This document shows positions 9,291 to 17,595 of a stretch of DNA of 64,000 nucleotides, piece after piece. The stretch spans positions 42,106 through 106,105 of the forward strand of contig NZ_QUOK01000015.1 in NCBI RefSeq assembly GCF_003390325.1. Reading direction: 5' to 3'. The position numbers and the translations under genes were made by a program. This stretch comes from Rhodohalobacter sp. SW132. Lineage in GTDB: Bacteria > Bacteroidota > Rhodothermia > Balneolales > Balneolaceae. Each line of letters starts with the position of its first letter. Within the stretch, counting starts at the first letter, position 1. The notes beneath the pieces are model-generated. The model was not told the origin of the DNA. It saw nothing but the letters and a program-made list of their open reading frames with translations, and made no database searches.

Positions 9291-10592
9291 ATGGCCGAAA
9301 AAATTGAAATGCCGAAGCTGAGTGACACCATGGAAGAGGGTGTAATCGCCTCCTGGAATGTGAAGGAGGGAGATAAAGTTGAATCGGGCGACGTAATTGC
9401 TGAAGTCGAAACCGATAAAGCTACAATGGAAGTTGAAGTGTTTGATGCAGGCACGATTTTGAAAATTATGGTAGAAGAGGGCGACGCTGTTCCTCTTGGC
9501 GGCACTATGGCAATTATCGGTGAAGAAGGCGAAGATATCAGTGATCTTCTTGGCGATAGCGAGGATTCATCAGGCGATTCAAAAGATTCTGAAGATGAGA
9601 AGAAAAAATCTGATTCAAAGGAAGATGAAGATGATGATACTGATGAGAAGAAAAAAGATTCAAAAGATTCTTTCGATCCGATTCTTGAAGGCGTCGACGG
9701 CAAGAAAAAGGAGAAAAAGAAGGAGAGTTCTTCTGATGATGGGCGTGTAAAAGCCTCGCCTCTTGCTAAAAAGATGGCCGAAGATAAAGGCATAGAACTT
9801 TCGGCTGTTGATGGTTCAGGACCCGAAGGACGAATCATTAAACGGGATATTGAAAATTATAAGCCTTCCAAAAAGAAAGAGACCGGCGTTGAAGTTCCGT
9901 CATTTGAAGATGCAGAATCTGAGGATGTGAAAATTTCTCAGATGCGAAAAACAATTGCCAGACGACTTTCAGAAAGTAAATTTACCAATCCGCACTTCTA
10001 TGAAACGATTGATGTGGATATGGAAGCAGCGATCGAAGCACGCGCAAAACTTAATGAAGTGAGCGAAGTAAAGATCAGCTTTAATGATATTGTAGTGAAA
10101 GCATGCGCTGCTGCACTCCGTCGCAATCCTTCTATTAACTCTTCCTGGCTGGATGATGTCATCAGAAAACACGGTGACGTTAATGTTGCCGTAGCTGTGG
10201 CCATCGATGAAGGTTTGATGACCCCGGTACTGCGTCACGCCGATAAGAAAAATCTGCGTCAGATTTCTGTTGAAACTAAAGAACTGGCAGGTCTGGCTCG
10301 TGATCGCAAGCTTCAGCCGGAACAGATGGAAGGAAGCACATTCACCATCTCCAATCTTGGAATGTTCGGAATTGAGGAATTTACCGCGATTATCAACCCA
10401 CCAAATGCCTGTATTCTCGCAGTAGGTGCCATTCGCGACGTTCCTGTAGTGAAAAATGGCGAAGTTGTGCCGGGCAAACGGATGAAGATGACGCTCAGCA
10501 GCGATCACAGGGTAGTGGACGGTGCAAAAGCCGCGGCCTTCCTGAACACGCTGCAGCAGATGCTCGAAAATCCGCTTGCGATGATGCTGTAA
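9291..10592 (+). CDS. pdhC: Dihydrolipoamide acetyltransferase E2 of pyruvate dehydrogenase
   Basis: A 433-residue E2. One N-terminal lipoyl domain carries the lipoylated Lys43 in ETDKATMEVE. A highly charged Asp/Ser/Lys/Glu linker follows (about residues 85-145), unusually long and acidic compared with the Ala/Pro linkers of proteobacterial E2. The E1/E3-binding domain is at about 150-187 (KASPLAKKMAEDKGIELS, GPEGRIIKRDIE). The catalytic acetyltransferase domain ends with SSDHRVVDGAKAAAFL, holding the catalytic His-Asp motif near 404-410. It accepts acetyl from E1 and passes it to CoA. Last gene of the pdh cluster, followed by a strong terminator. Confidence 0.94.
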   Translation: MAEKIEMPKLSDTMEEGVIASWNVKEGDKVESGDVIAEVETDKATMEVEVFDAGTILKIMVEEGDAVPLGGTMAIIGEEGEDISDLLGDSEDSSGDSKDSEDEKKKSDSKEDEDDDTDEKKKDSKDSFDPILEGVDGKKKEKKKESSSDDGRVKASPLAKKMAEDKGIELSAVDGSGPEGRIIKRDIENYKPSKKKETGVEVPSFEDAESEDVKISQMRKTIARRLSESKFTNPHFYETIDVDMEAAIEARAKLNEVSEVKISFNDIVVKACAAALRRNPSINSSWLDDVIRKHGDVNVAVAVAIDEGLMTPVLRHADKKNLRQISVETKELAGLARDRKLQPEQMEGSTFTISNLGMFGIEEFTAIINPPNACILAVGAIRDVPVVKNGEVVPGKRMKMTLSSDHRVVDGAKAAAFLNTLQQMLENPLAMML

Positions 10593-10620
10593 TTCGTTTT
10601 AACTAATCATATGACATAAC

Positions 10621-10655
10621 AAAAAAAGCCTCAGCACTTGTTGAGGCTTTTTTTT
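10621..10655 (+). terminator. Rho-independent terminator after pdhC
   Basis: AAGCCTCA and TGAGGCTT pair around an eight-base loop, with A-runs in front and eight or more T behind. The flanking A/T runs extend the stem and make it usable on both strands, so it may also stop transcription coming from the convergent usher operon. It lies 29 bases after the pdhC stop. Confidence 0.9.
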
Positions 10656-10836
10656 GTTCGTAGTTAAACACTTGAATCGTTTGTTTATAAGAGCCGACAA
10701 CCCAGGTTTGTCAAATTGTGTAGAACAGATAAAAGAGTGTACATATCGCATCCTGACACATTACAAATAAACCATGAGTATTGTATGTGCAAAACTATAA
10801 TACCTCTAAGATGATTTCGATACGTTAATCGTCATG

Positions 10837-13800
10837 CTATTCTCTTGTGATAATCACGATATGAGAATTGGTATGACCGTAATTCTCTATAAGTATATTC
10901 TGAAGCTTCAGGGCACTTTCAAGATTTGCCTCATTGGGATTCAGGTAGAGCACAAAATCTTCTCCTGGTAACTCTACAATCTCCGGGGAGGTTCTGCTGA
11001 GTGCAGAGAATTGGTTAGCGGCAGCTTTTGCTGAGTCCCGATCCCCATATATTCCGGTATATACCTTGTATTCTGTTTTCATGTACCCGTTTGTGAAATA
11101 AGGTATACTGCTTATCATATAACTATGAAGCGGTATCACAGGATTTAAAATTTGCCGTGCGCTGCTTAGATCAAGTTCATTATATGTAAGATTTGCATAC
11201 ACAAAATGGAATCCTCTGCTGCTATTATATTCCAGGTAACTTTTAATACCGGTTCGACTTTCTAACGTGTGGATGAATTGTTCTGCATACTGAGGTGAAT
11301 TATATGCTCCAAGCTGTATACGTACGGCATCTTCCGTTTGTCGGGGTACATTGCGGCCTCCTGGTTGTCCCATAAAGTGAATACGCAAACTTTGCAGATG
11401 CTCAATTTCATCAATTACGTCTGAAAGTTCCTGTATCTCTAATGGCGTGATAAATTCCTTACTCTGGAGTCTGAAAAGTTGACTATTAGTATCAAAAAGA
11501 TCAATAAACTCTATCCCAGCGATCCGAATCAATTCATCCCGGACACGTATCGACTCACTTTGATTAGTGAATTCACCGGTTTCGACAATAAACCCGTCGA
11601 TTTCACTGCGAGATAATATTGGAACCATATGTTCAGAAGCATTTTCAGGTTGCAAAATGATTTCGAGTCCTTCGATAAAATCACCCTCAGGTTTTGCGTA
11701 TAGCGTGAACCCAGGTGTTTTCTGGGGCATTTGTAACCCTATATATTCAAGCTGTGAAGAATCAACCGCAATGCTATAATCTCCCGGTGGAATTTCATAG
11801 GCGTAGAAACTTCCGTCGGAAAAGGTTCGGATCTCCTGCCGGTGAGGCTCCCTGCCATCTGGCGCATCGATCTGTTCAATCAAAAGTTTTAAACCGGGAA
11901 TCCCAGTGCGTTCATAGTTTAGATATCTCAGTACCGATCCATCCACTACGCCGGTCATATATACCGGTATATCGATCGTTTTGAATTGATTGGGATCTGA
12001 AACAAATGAAAACTGCTCGATACCGGGGATCAGCAACGGATTGTGGATGGATGATTTATTTACCGATACATTGTACTGTCGGTATGGCTGGAGCTGGCTG
12101 ATATAATTTATACCGTTTCTTGAAGATATTCTGCCTGTAGCTTGCTCTATCTGGACTGTTCTGTTTTCGGTATATAGCAGTTCATCGCCATTCTCAAATT
12201 GTCCTGAATTGTTGTGATCAAGGAACATTCGTACGGCAACACCTGAGCGCCCAACTTGCTGGCGGTTATCCATAAAGGCATTTCTGTTCCCCGGGTCCAA
12301 ACCAATCGAGCCTCGAAAACTCTGCGTGGCAGAATAGTTGCCGCGGGTTGTCCGAGCGGATGAATTCGACCGGAATGCATTAAAATCGATTGTAATACTG
12401 ACCCGTCCATATGTGAAATCCCCAATAAAATTTTTGCCGCCTGTCAGATGAAAACGTCCACTGTTCATCATATTTCGCGAAATCTGCAGCTCACTATTTT
12501 CGATTTCCTGAAGGTAGGGGATATAGTTAGTCTGGGCTCTCACAAAAACTCCTCTTAGAATCGAAGGCCAGGTGGGTGATCTGCCCATGGTGTAGGTGAT
12601 TGCAGCATTTAAACGGGCCGATGGGGTGGTCTCAAAAGCGGGTTGGCCGATTTGGGTATCCCTGTAGCCAAATCGCAGGTTGGTGCGTCCAAGCCGGCTA
12701 TTTAAGTCCACTCGGTAGCGGGTAATGGATGTAAGCTCCCGTCTTTCATTCGTATATGCAATACGAATAAACATAGGGAGAGGGCCGGCAGAAATCGGGG
12801 TAAAGAAATTTGTGCGGATATCTGATCGGTTTCGAGAAGGATTGTAGAGGCCACCCATCCGGGTATAGTGTGTATACTCCGCGGTCAAACTTGCAGATGA
12901 AGGATAGAGCACGCTGAATGATCCCCGGTAGAATGCATCAGATGCAACTTCTGCCGAAAGCAGGTAGTTTGAAAACCAACGGGTAGAGAGCTGACCGGAA
13001 AATGTGGGCACTGAATCGTGAAAATCTTCAAAATATTCGGCACTGCCCGAAACGGTTATTCGACTTGATAAACCTGCAGATATGGAAGATTGCCCCATTA
13101 GCCCGCGATCAATCGATCCTGAAACAGGGTTGTCGAGTCTGCCCGCCTGCAGTGTGTAATTGACTACTCCGGGAGGAGTGAATGTGAACGGTATTCTGAT
13201 TCTGCGATTCTGTTCAATTAACTCGCCGGATGGGGCGTATGAGCGGATACTGTAGCTGGACTTTCCGTACGTTAGCGGCAGCTCAAAATTGTATCTTCCG
13301 GATTGGTCAGCGTTCTGAAAGCCAACCAAAGATTGATTCCGATATAACTCTACTTCAGCATCTGCTTCGGTTGTACCTGATAAGTAGGTGTGACCATAAA
13401 TATGGCGTGGCTCGAGTGGTTCATTACTCAACGAAATTCCGGTGAAGGCAACCGGGTTCAGTCCTCTTGAGTTCGTCTGCCCGATGGTAATAGTGGTCAG
13501 GTACGGGCTTTTACGAATTCCATATCTCCAGCGTAGATTTGAAGAGCGCAGCACACTGGCGGTTTCTGAGTGGAATCCATGGATATTTCCCTGGATATCA
13601 CCTCCAATTACTTCGGCTCCAAACGCCGTATTATAAAGAAAACTGGTGCGTTGAGCTGAGTAATTACCAGAGAGGTTATAATCTAAAAATCCGGCATGAA
13701 ACAGACGTCTGTTCCTGTCGAACTGCAGAGGGTAGTAGGTTCTGTAGAGTTGATTTTGAGACTGTTCAAGCTGACGTCTCCGCTGTTCACGATCTCGGCG

Positions 13801-14274
13801 CGCAATAACCGGAAGATCCATATCAGTATTCAGTGTAAGTGAAAGGGATGAAAAATCCGCACTGAAATGAAGATTAAATATTTGACTGAAAATATCTGGG
13901 TGAAAATAGATTCCGTCTGGCCGTATGAGTAAATAATTTTTGGGGAAAGTTGAGGATGAATGCTGAAACTCAGCAGTCAAATCATCAATTAAAATCCTGT
14001 ATTCTCCATAATCTGAAAACCGGCCTGAAATCTCATTTTGAGAAGAGTTGTAGTGGTTTTGAATTTCAAGAAGATCAAAAAGCTGACTGGCAGGAAGATA
14101 AAATTCGTTTTGGTGATAAAGTGCGGGGATATAGGTATTAATTACCTGCTGGTGACGAAACTGCAACAGAACTTCACTATTGGTTTCGAATTTTGCAGAT
14201 GCAGTTTCTGTAGTAACTAAAAGTACCAATATGGTCAATAGAAGCAAATTCCTATTGAGATAAAAGTACCTCAC
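10837..14274 (-). CDS. Usher-like outer-membrane assembly protein with three C-terminal SPOR-like repeats
   Basis: An 1145-residue exported protein (signal peptide about 1-27, cut after ASA). Residues about 28-165 form a small N-terminal module, and about 190-670 are rich in alternating beta-strands ending in aromatic/polar residues, as in an outer-membrane barrel. An E-set-like insert contains GTTEADAEVELYRNQSLVG followed by a YNFELPL strand, as in alpha-type (TcfC/CooC) ushers. After the barrel come VAVRMFLDHNNSGQFENGDE (near 680) and a carboxypeptidase-regulatory-like segment ending in YEIPPGDYSIAVD. Three SPOR-like repeats close the chain (about 892-970, 984-1060, 1068-1145), each with a V.[LT]G.[FY] strand and a helix. 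GTG start overlaps the chaperone TGA. Inferred role: secretion and assembly of the DUF4402-like subunits encoded upstream. Usher identity is by architecture and context, not residue-level certainty. Confidence 0.7.
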   Translation of the reverse strand: MRYFYLNRNLLLLTILVLLVTTETASAKFETNSEVLLQFRHQQVINTYIPALYHQNEFYLPASQLFDLLEIQNHYNSSQNEISGRFSDYGEYRILIDDLTAEFQHSSSTFPKNYLLIRPDGIYFHPDIFSQIFNLHFSADFSSLSLTLNTDMDLPVIARRDREQRRRQLEQSQNQLYRTYYPLQFDRNRRLFHAGFLDYNLSGNYSAQRTSFLYNTAFGAEVIGGDIQGNIHGFHSETASVLRSSNLRWRYGIRKSPYLTTITIGQTNSRGLNPVAFTGISLSNEPLEPRHIYGHTYLSGTTEADAEVELYRNQSLVGFQNADQSGRYNFELPLTYGKSSYSIRSYAPSGELIEQNRRIRIPFTFTPPGVVNYTLQAGRLDNPVSGSIDRGLMGQSSISAGLSSRITVSGSAEYFEDFHDSVPTFSGQLSTRWFSNYLLSAEVASDAFYRGSFSVLYPSSASLTAEYTHYTRMGGLYNPSRNRSDIRTNFFTPISAGPLPMFIRIAYTNERRELTSITRYRVDLNSRLGRTNLRFGYRDTQIGQPAFETTPSARLNAAITYTMGRSPTWPSILRGVFVRAQTNYIPYLQEIENSELQISRNMMNSGRFHLTGGKNFIGDFTYGRVSITIDFNAFRSNSSARTTRGNYSATQSFRGSIGLDPGNRNAFMDNRQQVGRSGVAVRMFLDHNNSGQFENGDELLYTENRTVQIEQATGRISSRNGINYISQLQPYRQYNVSVNKSSIHNPLLIPGIEQFSFVSDPNQFKTIDIPVYMTGVVDGSVLRYLNYERTGIPGLKLLIEQIDAPDGREPHRQEIRTFSDGSFYAYEIPPGDYSIAVDSSQLEYIGLQMPQKTPGFTLYAKPEGDFIEGLEIILQPENASEHMVPILSRSEIDGFIVETGEFTNQSESIRVRDELIRIAGIEFIDLFDTNSQLFRLQSKEFITPLEIQELSDVIDEIEHLQSLRIHFMGQPGGRNVPRQTEDAVRIQLGAYNSPQYAEQFIHTLESRTGIKSYLEYNSSRGFHFVYANLTYNELDLSSARQILNPVIPLHSYMISSIPYFTNGYMKTEYKVYTGIYGDRDSAKAAANQFSALSRTSPEIVELPGEDFVLYLNPNEANLESALKLQNILIENYGHTNSHIVIITRE

Positions 14275-15098
14275 TTTATAGTGAAGTGCGTTTTCTCTGA
14301 AACTGGAATAGATTGAACCAGATTGCGTGACGGGATATCACTGCGTTCGGAAATAAATTTTGTTTCGATCAAATACTCACCTGCAGGCCAATTTTCCGTA
14401 TTAAAAATCGCACGATGATGGTTGTTGAAGTAGACAGACGTAGAACTTTTTCGCTGTTCAACAATTTCACCATCTTCATTACGGATTACGTTTTGTACGG
14501 ATCCGATAAATGGTGCGTTCCCGGTTCGGTTGACGTTAGTTAATACCGTTATTTTATCATCACTATTAAGAATTTCTGTACCGTTTATTTGAAGTCCGGT
14601 TGAAGTCGCCCCCTTTCTTGCAAATACAGCCGTCACCTGGTCGATTTGAAATGCAATTTGTGCAGATACCAATGTGTCATCCGTTTCACCAACAGAAGGA
14701 GAGAGCTGGCTTGATGAGACACGCATGCGGGTCCAGTGTACACCGTCCGGTTTATTAATTGGAATCTGACCAATCAGACGAACGGTTTGTCGCTGGCCGG
14801 AATCGAGCATAAACGTAGTTGGAAATGCTCGTATGTAAGGCTTTAAAGAATATCGATCCTCCGAATCTTCATCTATATAATTAAGGGTAACGTTGCCAAG
14901 TGAATCGGTTTGAGGATATGCAAATTCAAATGAAAGCTGAACCTCAACCGGTGTTTCTGAAGGATTTGATACATAAAAAGATCCTACATTGCTTCCCGGA
15001 TCCAGAAAAACCGCGGTTGGTGAAATTGTAACCTGCGCAGGTGCCTCTCCGGACTGAAAGAAAAAGAAAATGAGCAGTAAGAAAATGTATTGTTTCAT
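14271..15098 (-). CDS. Periplasmic PapD-like assembly chaperone
   Basis: A 275-residue protein with a signal peptide (hydrophobic 3-16, cleavage near APAQ) and an immunoglobulin-like start: ISPTAVFLDPGSNVGSFYVSNPSETPVEVQL. Then FMLDSGQRQTVRLIG matches the conserved G1-strand/binding region of fimbrial chaperones (P..L.PG..Q.VRL). A second beta domain follows (about 160-275). In chaperone-usher systems such a protein caps subunits in the periplasm and delivers them to the usher; its gene overlaps the usher gene by four bases (GTGA), which supports that pairing. It lacks obvious Cys residues. PapD-like fold assignment is good; donor-strand exchange with these particular subunits is inferred. 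Confidence 0.8.
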   Translation of the reverse strand: MKQYIFLLLIFFFFQSGEAPAQVTISPTAVFLDPGSNVGSFYVSNPSETPVEVQLSFEFAYPQTDSLGNVTLNYIDEDSEDRYSLKPYIRAFPTTFMLDSGQRQTVRLIGQIPINKPDGVHWTRMRVSSSQLSPSVGETDDTLVSAQIAFQIDQVTAVFARKGATSTGLQINGTEILNSDDKITVLTNVNRTGNAPFIGSVQNVIRNEDGEIVEQRKSSTSVYFNNHHRAIFNTENWPAGEYLIETKFISERSDIPSRNLVQSIPVSEKTHFTIK

Positions 15099-15156
15099 TT
15101 GATTCGAAAGCTAAAATCAAGCCGTAGATTCATCTACCTGAATTCACGTGATTGGT

Positions 15157-15711
15157 TTAAAGAGTTGTCAGAGTAAACTCTATTGTCACACTCTGCCCGC
15201 CTGCCTCTGTTGTAGAGTAAGATCCTGAATGTATGGCATCCACGGCTTCAAGCGAACCACCAATGCTCAGAATAATATTTTCGCCGGTGCCGTCTGCTTC
15301 TATTGTATTTCCGGATGTTAAGGTTTCATCATTTGAAGTACTACCGTTTACTGATGTGCCGGAAACAACATATATGGAGGGCACAAATGAGATCGTATGA
15401 CTGTTTGATACCGAAGCCAGAATTCCGTTGCCAAAGGTAACACTAAACGCTTCATTTAAGGCATTTTGAATGGAAATCTGAGCTCTTTGCGGAGTTGTTG
15501 CGTTGATATCAGCAGATCCGAGTGGGTTAGAATCCACTACAGCTTGCTGACCGGATTGAATATTTCCAAATTCCACAACGGCAGGGTTTGTAACGAATTC
15601 AAGCGCACTTTCTACAGTGGCTGTTACGTCAATGGTTTCTGTTGCTTCCTGAGCGTAAACTCCATGGGCAAAAAAGAGAGAGAGTAGAGTAAATAGCGCG
15701 ATTTTTTTCAT
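15157..15711 (-). CDS. DUF4402-like secreted subunit D (probable major fibre subunit)
   Basis: The ATG at 15711 is preferred because it gives a clean signal peptide (MKKIALFTLLSLFFAHGVYAQ), while an upstream in-frame start at 15750 adds 13 non-hydrophobic residues. The mature chain (about 164 residues) opens with the alternating strand ETIDVTATV, then LEFGNI-like FGNIQSG, long Ser/Thr/Asn/Gly-rich loops, and ends in beta-strands SVTIEFTLTTL. DUF4402 members share this all-beta plan with a final glycine-led strand. It sits next to the chaperone gene, is free of aromatic clusters and is the most loop-rich of the four, which would suit a repeating shaft subunit. That role is inferred. Confidence 0.65.
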   Translation of the reverse strand: MKKIALFTLLSLFFAHGVYAQEATETIDVTATVESALEFVTNPAVVEFGNIQSGQQAVVDSNPLGSADINATTPQRAQISIQNALNEAFSVTFGNGILASVSNSHTISFVPSIYVVSGTSVNGSTSNDETLTSGNTIEADGTGENIILSIGGSLEAVDAIHSGSYSTTEAGGQSVTIEFTLTTL

Positions 15712-15795
15712 CGTAATTAAGTTTTTTTCGGTAATCGAGTGTAATCTCACATGGCAGGTGTGAAATAACAGGTTTAGTTCCGCCTTCTGTATCAG

Positions 15796-16317
15796 TTATT
15801 CGTAATAGATAGTAAGTGTTGCTTTCCCCGTGTACAGTCCCGGCAGTATATCGTCAACATCGATTGATCCACCGATAATAATCCACAGGGCACTCCAATA
15901 CTCCTGTTCTCCACTACTGTATTCACGATTTGATAATTCTATCTGTTCTATACCTTCACGTATAGGCTGAGCTGATTCATTGTAGTTCTCCCCATCTCTA
16001 TAAAATGCATTAAGAGATAGATTTATCCTGTTATCGGACGCATTATGGGCGTGCTTAAGAACATTAGAGGATTCTAAAGTTAACAGAATTTGACTTGCCT
16101 GGTATGTATTAATTCTGAATACGCCGGCACGGGAACTATCAAACCCGATATGATGATGGCCCGAATTAGTCTCAATCATTCCAAAATCAAGATGCTGTTC
16201 TACGGTAGCTTCAGATTCAGGCTCAATTTCAATCTGAAAGTTCAAAAACTGTGCTGAACCAGCATTAAAAGCAGCACAATTAAGGAGGATCGAAAATGTG
16301 AAAACGAGAAATTTCAA
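15796..16317 (-). CDS. DUF4402-like secreted subunit C
   Basis: A 173-residue exported protein with a signal peptide ending near GSAQ. The mature part starts with an alternating strand (FLNFQIEIE), has LDFGMIETNSG, and ends GSIDVDDILPGLYTGKATLTIYYE. The closing G.Y.G..T.TI.Y pattern is shared with the other subunits of the locus, although overall identity between them looks low by eye. Third gene in transcription order. Possibly a minor or adaptor subunit; no catalytic or binding motif is visible. Confidence 0.6.
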   Translation of the reverse strand: MKFLVFTFSILLNCAAFNAGSAQFLNFQIEIEPESEATVEQHLDFGMIETNSGHHHIGFDSSRAGVFRINTYQASQILLTLESSNVLKHAHNASDNRINLSLNAFYRDGENYNESAQPIREGIEQIELSNREYSSGEQEYWSALWIIIGGSIDVDDILPGLYTGKATLTIYYE

Positions 16318-16329
16318 AGCGTAGGCCTT

Positions 16330-16983
16330 TTACTGGTATTCAATTGTTACGGTGATTGAGCCGGAATAGAAACCTGCAAAAATATTACCCACATCAATTT
16401 CACCATAAAGGAAGATAAACGCTTCACTGTTGACAGACTCCTGGTTGAAATCACCACTTTGTGGAATGGGAGGCGGGCCGGGGAGCTGAAACTCACGGGC
16501 TTTAATCGGAAAACGGGCGTTCCCAATATTATTTGTTCCCGTTCCGGTTACATGAATATATTCGGCATCCGACACCTGATTGATTCCGCGGTTTGCATAG
16601 CCTGCTTTCATTGTGAATGGAATGCTCCTGAGAGGATCACCGCTGTATGATGGATCACCGTTCAGCAACAGTTCTCCAGTTCCATTGATGTCAACCAGAA
16701 TATCCAGGTAATGAACTCCAATTGCTGAAATAGAAACTGCTTCAGTTAGTGAAATCTCGTACACACCGCCATTTCTGACCACCGCGCCATCAAACTGCAG
16801 GTCTGAAAGTGTTACATTTTCAAGATGAAGTGTGTAAGTTCCGTATTCACTGAAATTGATCTCCTGCGAAATTCCGTCTGACGGATTCATCATTGTCATG
16901 ACGAGTACTCCCAGACTCACCAGAAGCAATTTTAACGAATCAAAAGGTGAACCATTGGTAATATAATGAATAGCTTTAGTCAT
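16330..16983 (-). CDS. DUF4402-like secreted subunit B
   Basis: A 217-residue exported protein, the longest subunit. It has a hydrophobic N-terminal segment (about 17-33) with cleavage probably near GISQ, an insert with a proline run (LPGPPPIPQSGDF), and the family ending GEIDVGNIFAGFYSGSITVTIEYQ-like strand pair (last 24 residues). Its ATG shares one base with the TGA of the preceding gene. The extra length relative to its neighbours would suit a tip or adhesin-like subunit, but no lectin or binding motif can be named. Confidence 0.6.
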   Translation of the reverse strand: MTKAIHYITNGSPFDSLKLLLVSLGVLVMTMMNPSDGISQEINFSEYGTYTLHLENVTLSDLQFDGAVVRNGGVYEISLTEAVSISAIGVHYLDILVDINGTGELLLNGDPSYSGDPLRSIPFTMKAGYANRGINQVSDAEYIHVTGTGTNNIGNARFPIKAREFQLPGPPPIPQSGDFNQESVNSEAFIFLYGEIDVGNIFAGFYSGSITVTIEYQ

Positions 16984-17504
16984 CAGATATATTCAATTTC
17001 TATGGTAAATTCACCATCATATATACCCGGGGCAGCATTCGACAGATCAACATCACCCCCAATCCAAATAAAAAATTCCCCATCCTCATTAAATTGAAGT
17101 TCCCTTGTGGTTTGCTCCAGAGGTTCAGCCGAGTTTTGGTCGTTTAGGTGATTACCGGCTATGCGGTACCGAAAAGCGATTGAACCTGGACCATCTGGAT
17201 TCCTGATTGTGAAGTCCCGGATGTAATTTAGCCTGAATTCACTTCCGGGCAGACCACTGGCAATCATTTTCCCTGCTCTTCCACTTGAAATGGGGCTAAT
17301 TCTCAATACAGGATTCTGCCGGTCCAACCCATGAAAATCTAGCGTTTGAATGGTGAGCAGTTCGATAGAATTCTGGAAATTGGCCGAGATATGAATAGAT
17401 ATGGATTTAGTTTGGCCGCTTTGAGCTGATACAATCAAAGGAACACATAGAAATACGATCCATAACGGTAACGTGCGACAAACTGTTTTTATAAGTGAGA
17501 ACAC
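16983..17504 (-). CDS. DUF4402-like secreted subunit A (first gene of the fibre operon)
   Basis: A 173-residue exported protein with a signal peptide (hydrophobic 13-27, cleavage near VSAQ). The mature chain begins with an alternating strand KSISIHISANF, has LDFHGLDRQNP and RAGKMIASGLPGSEFRL, and ends NAAPGIYDGEFTIEIEYI, the classic DUF4402-type closing strand G.Y.G.[FI]T..[IV]EY. First gene of the six-gene minus-strand unit, 91 bases downstream of menE. In many pilus operons such a flanking gene encodes a distal or initiating subunit; this is only an analogy here. Confidence 0.65.
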   Translation of the reverse strand: MFSLIKTVCRTLPLWIVFLCVPLIVSAQSGQTKSISIHISANFQNSIELLTIQTLDFHGLDRQNPVLRISPISSGRAGKMIASGLPGSEFRLNYIRDFTIRNPDGPGSIAFRYRIAGNHLNDQNSAEPLEQTTRELQFNEDGEFFIWIGGDVDLSNAAPGIYDGEFTIEIEYI

Positions 17505-17546
17505 GCAGGAAAAGTTGTTTTGAGAGTCAGACTGTGATTAAATCTG

Positions 17547-17575
17547 ATTATCGTACCAAAACAATATTTTCTTAA
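17547..17575 (-). promoter_or_regulatory. Candidate promoter of the fibre operon
   Basis: On the minus strand TTAAGA and GATAAT are separated by 17 bases, ending 43 bases before the first subunit ATG. The -10 box is good, the -35 box weak. Read-through from menE is an alternative source of transcription. Confidence 0.25.
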
Positions 17576-17595
17576 TTGCAGGAATGCTTGTTATT

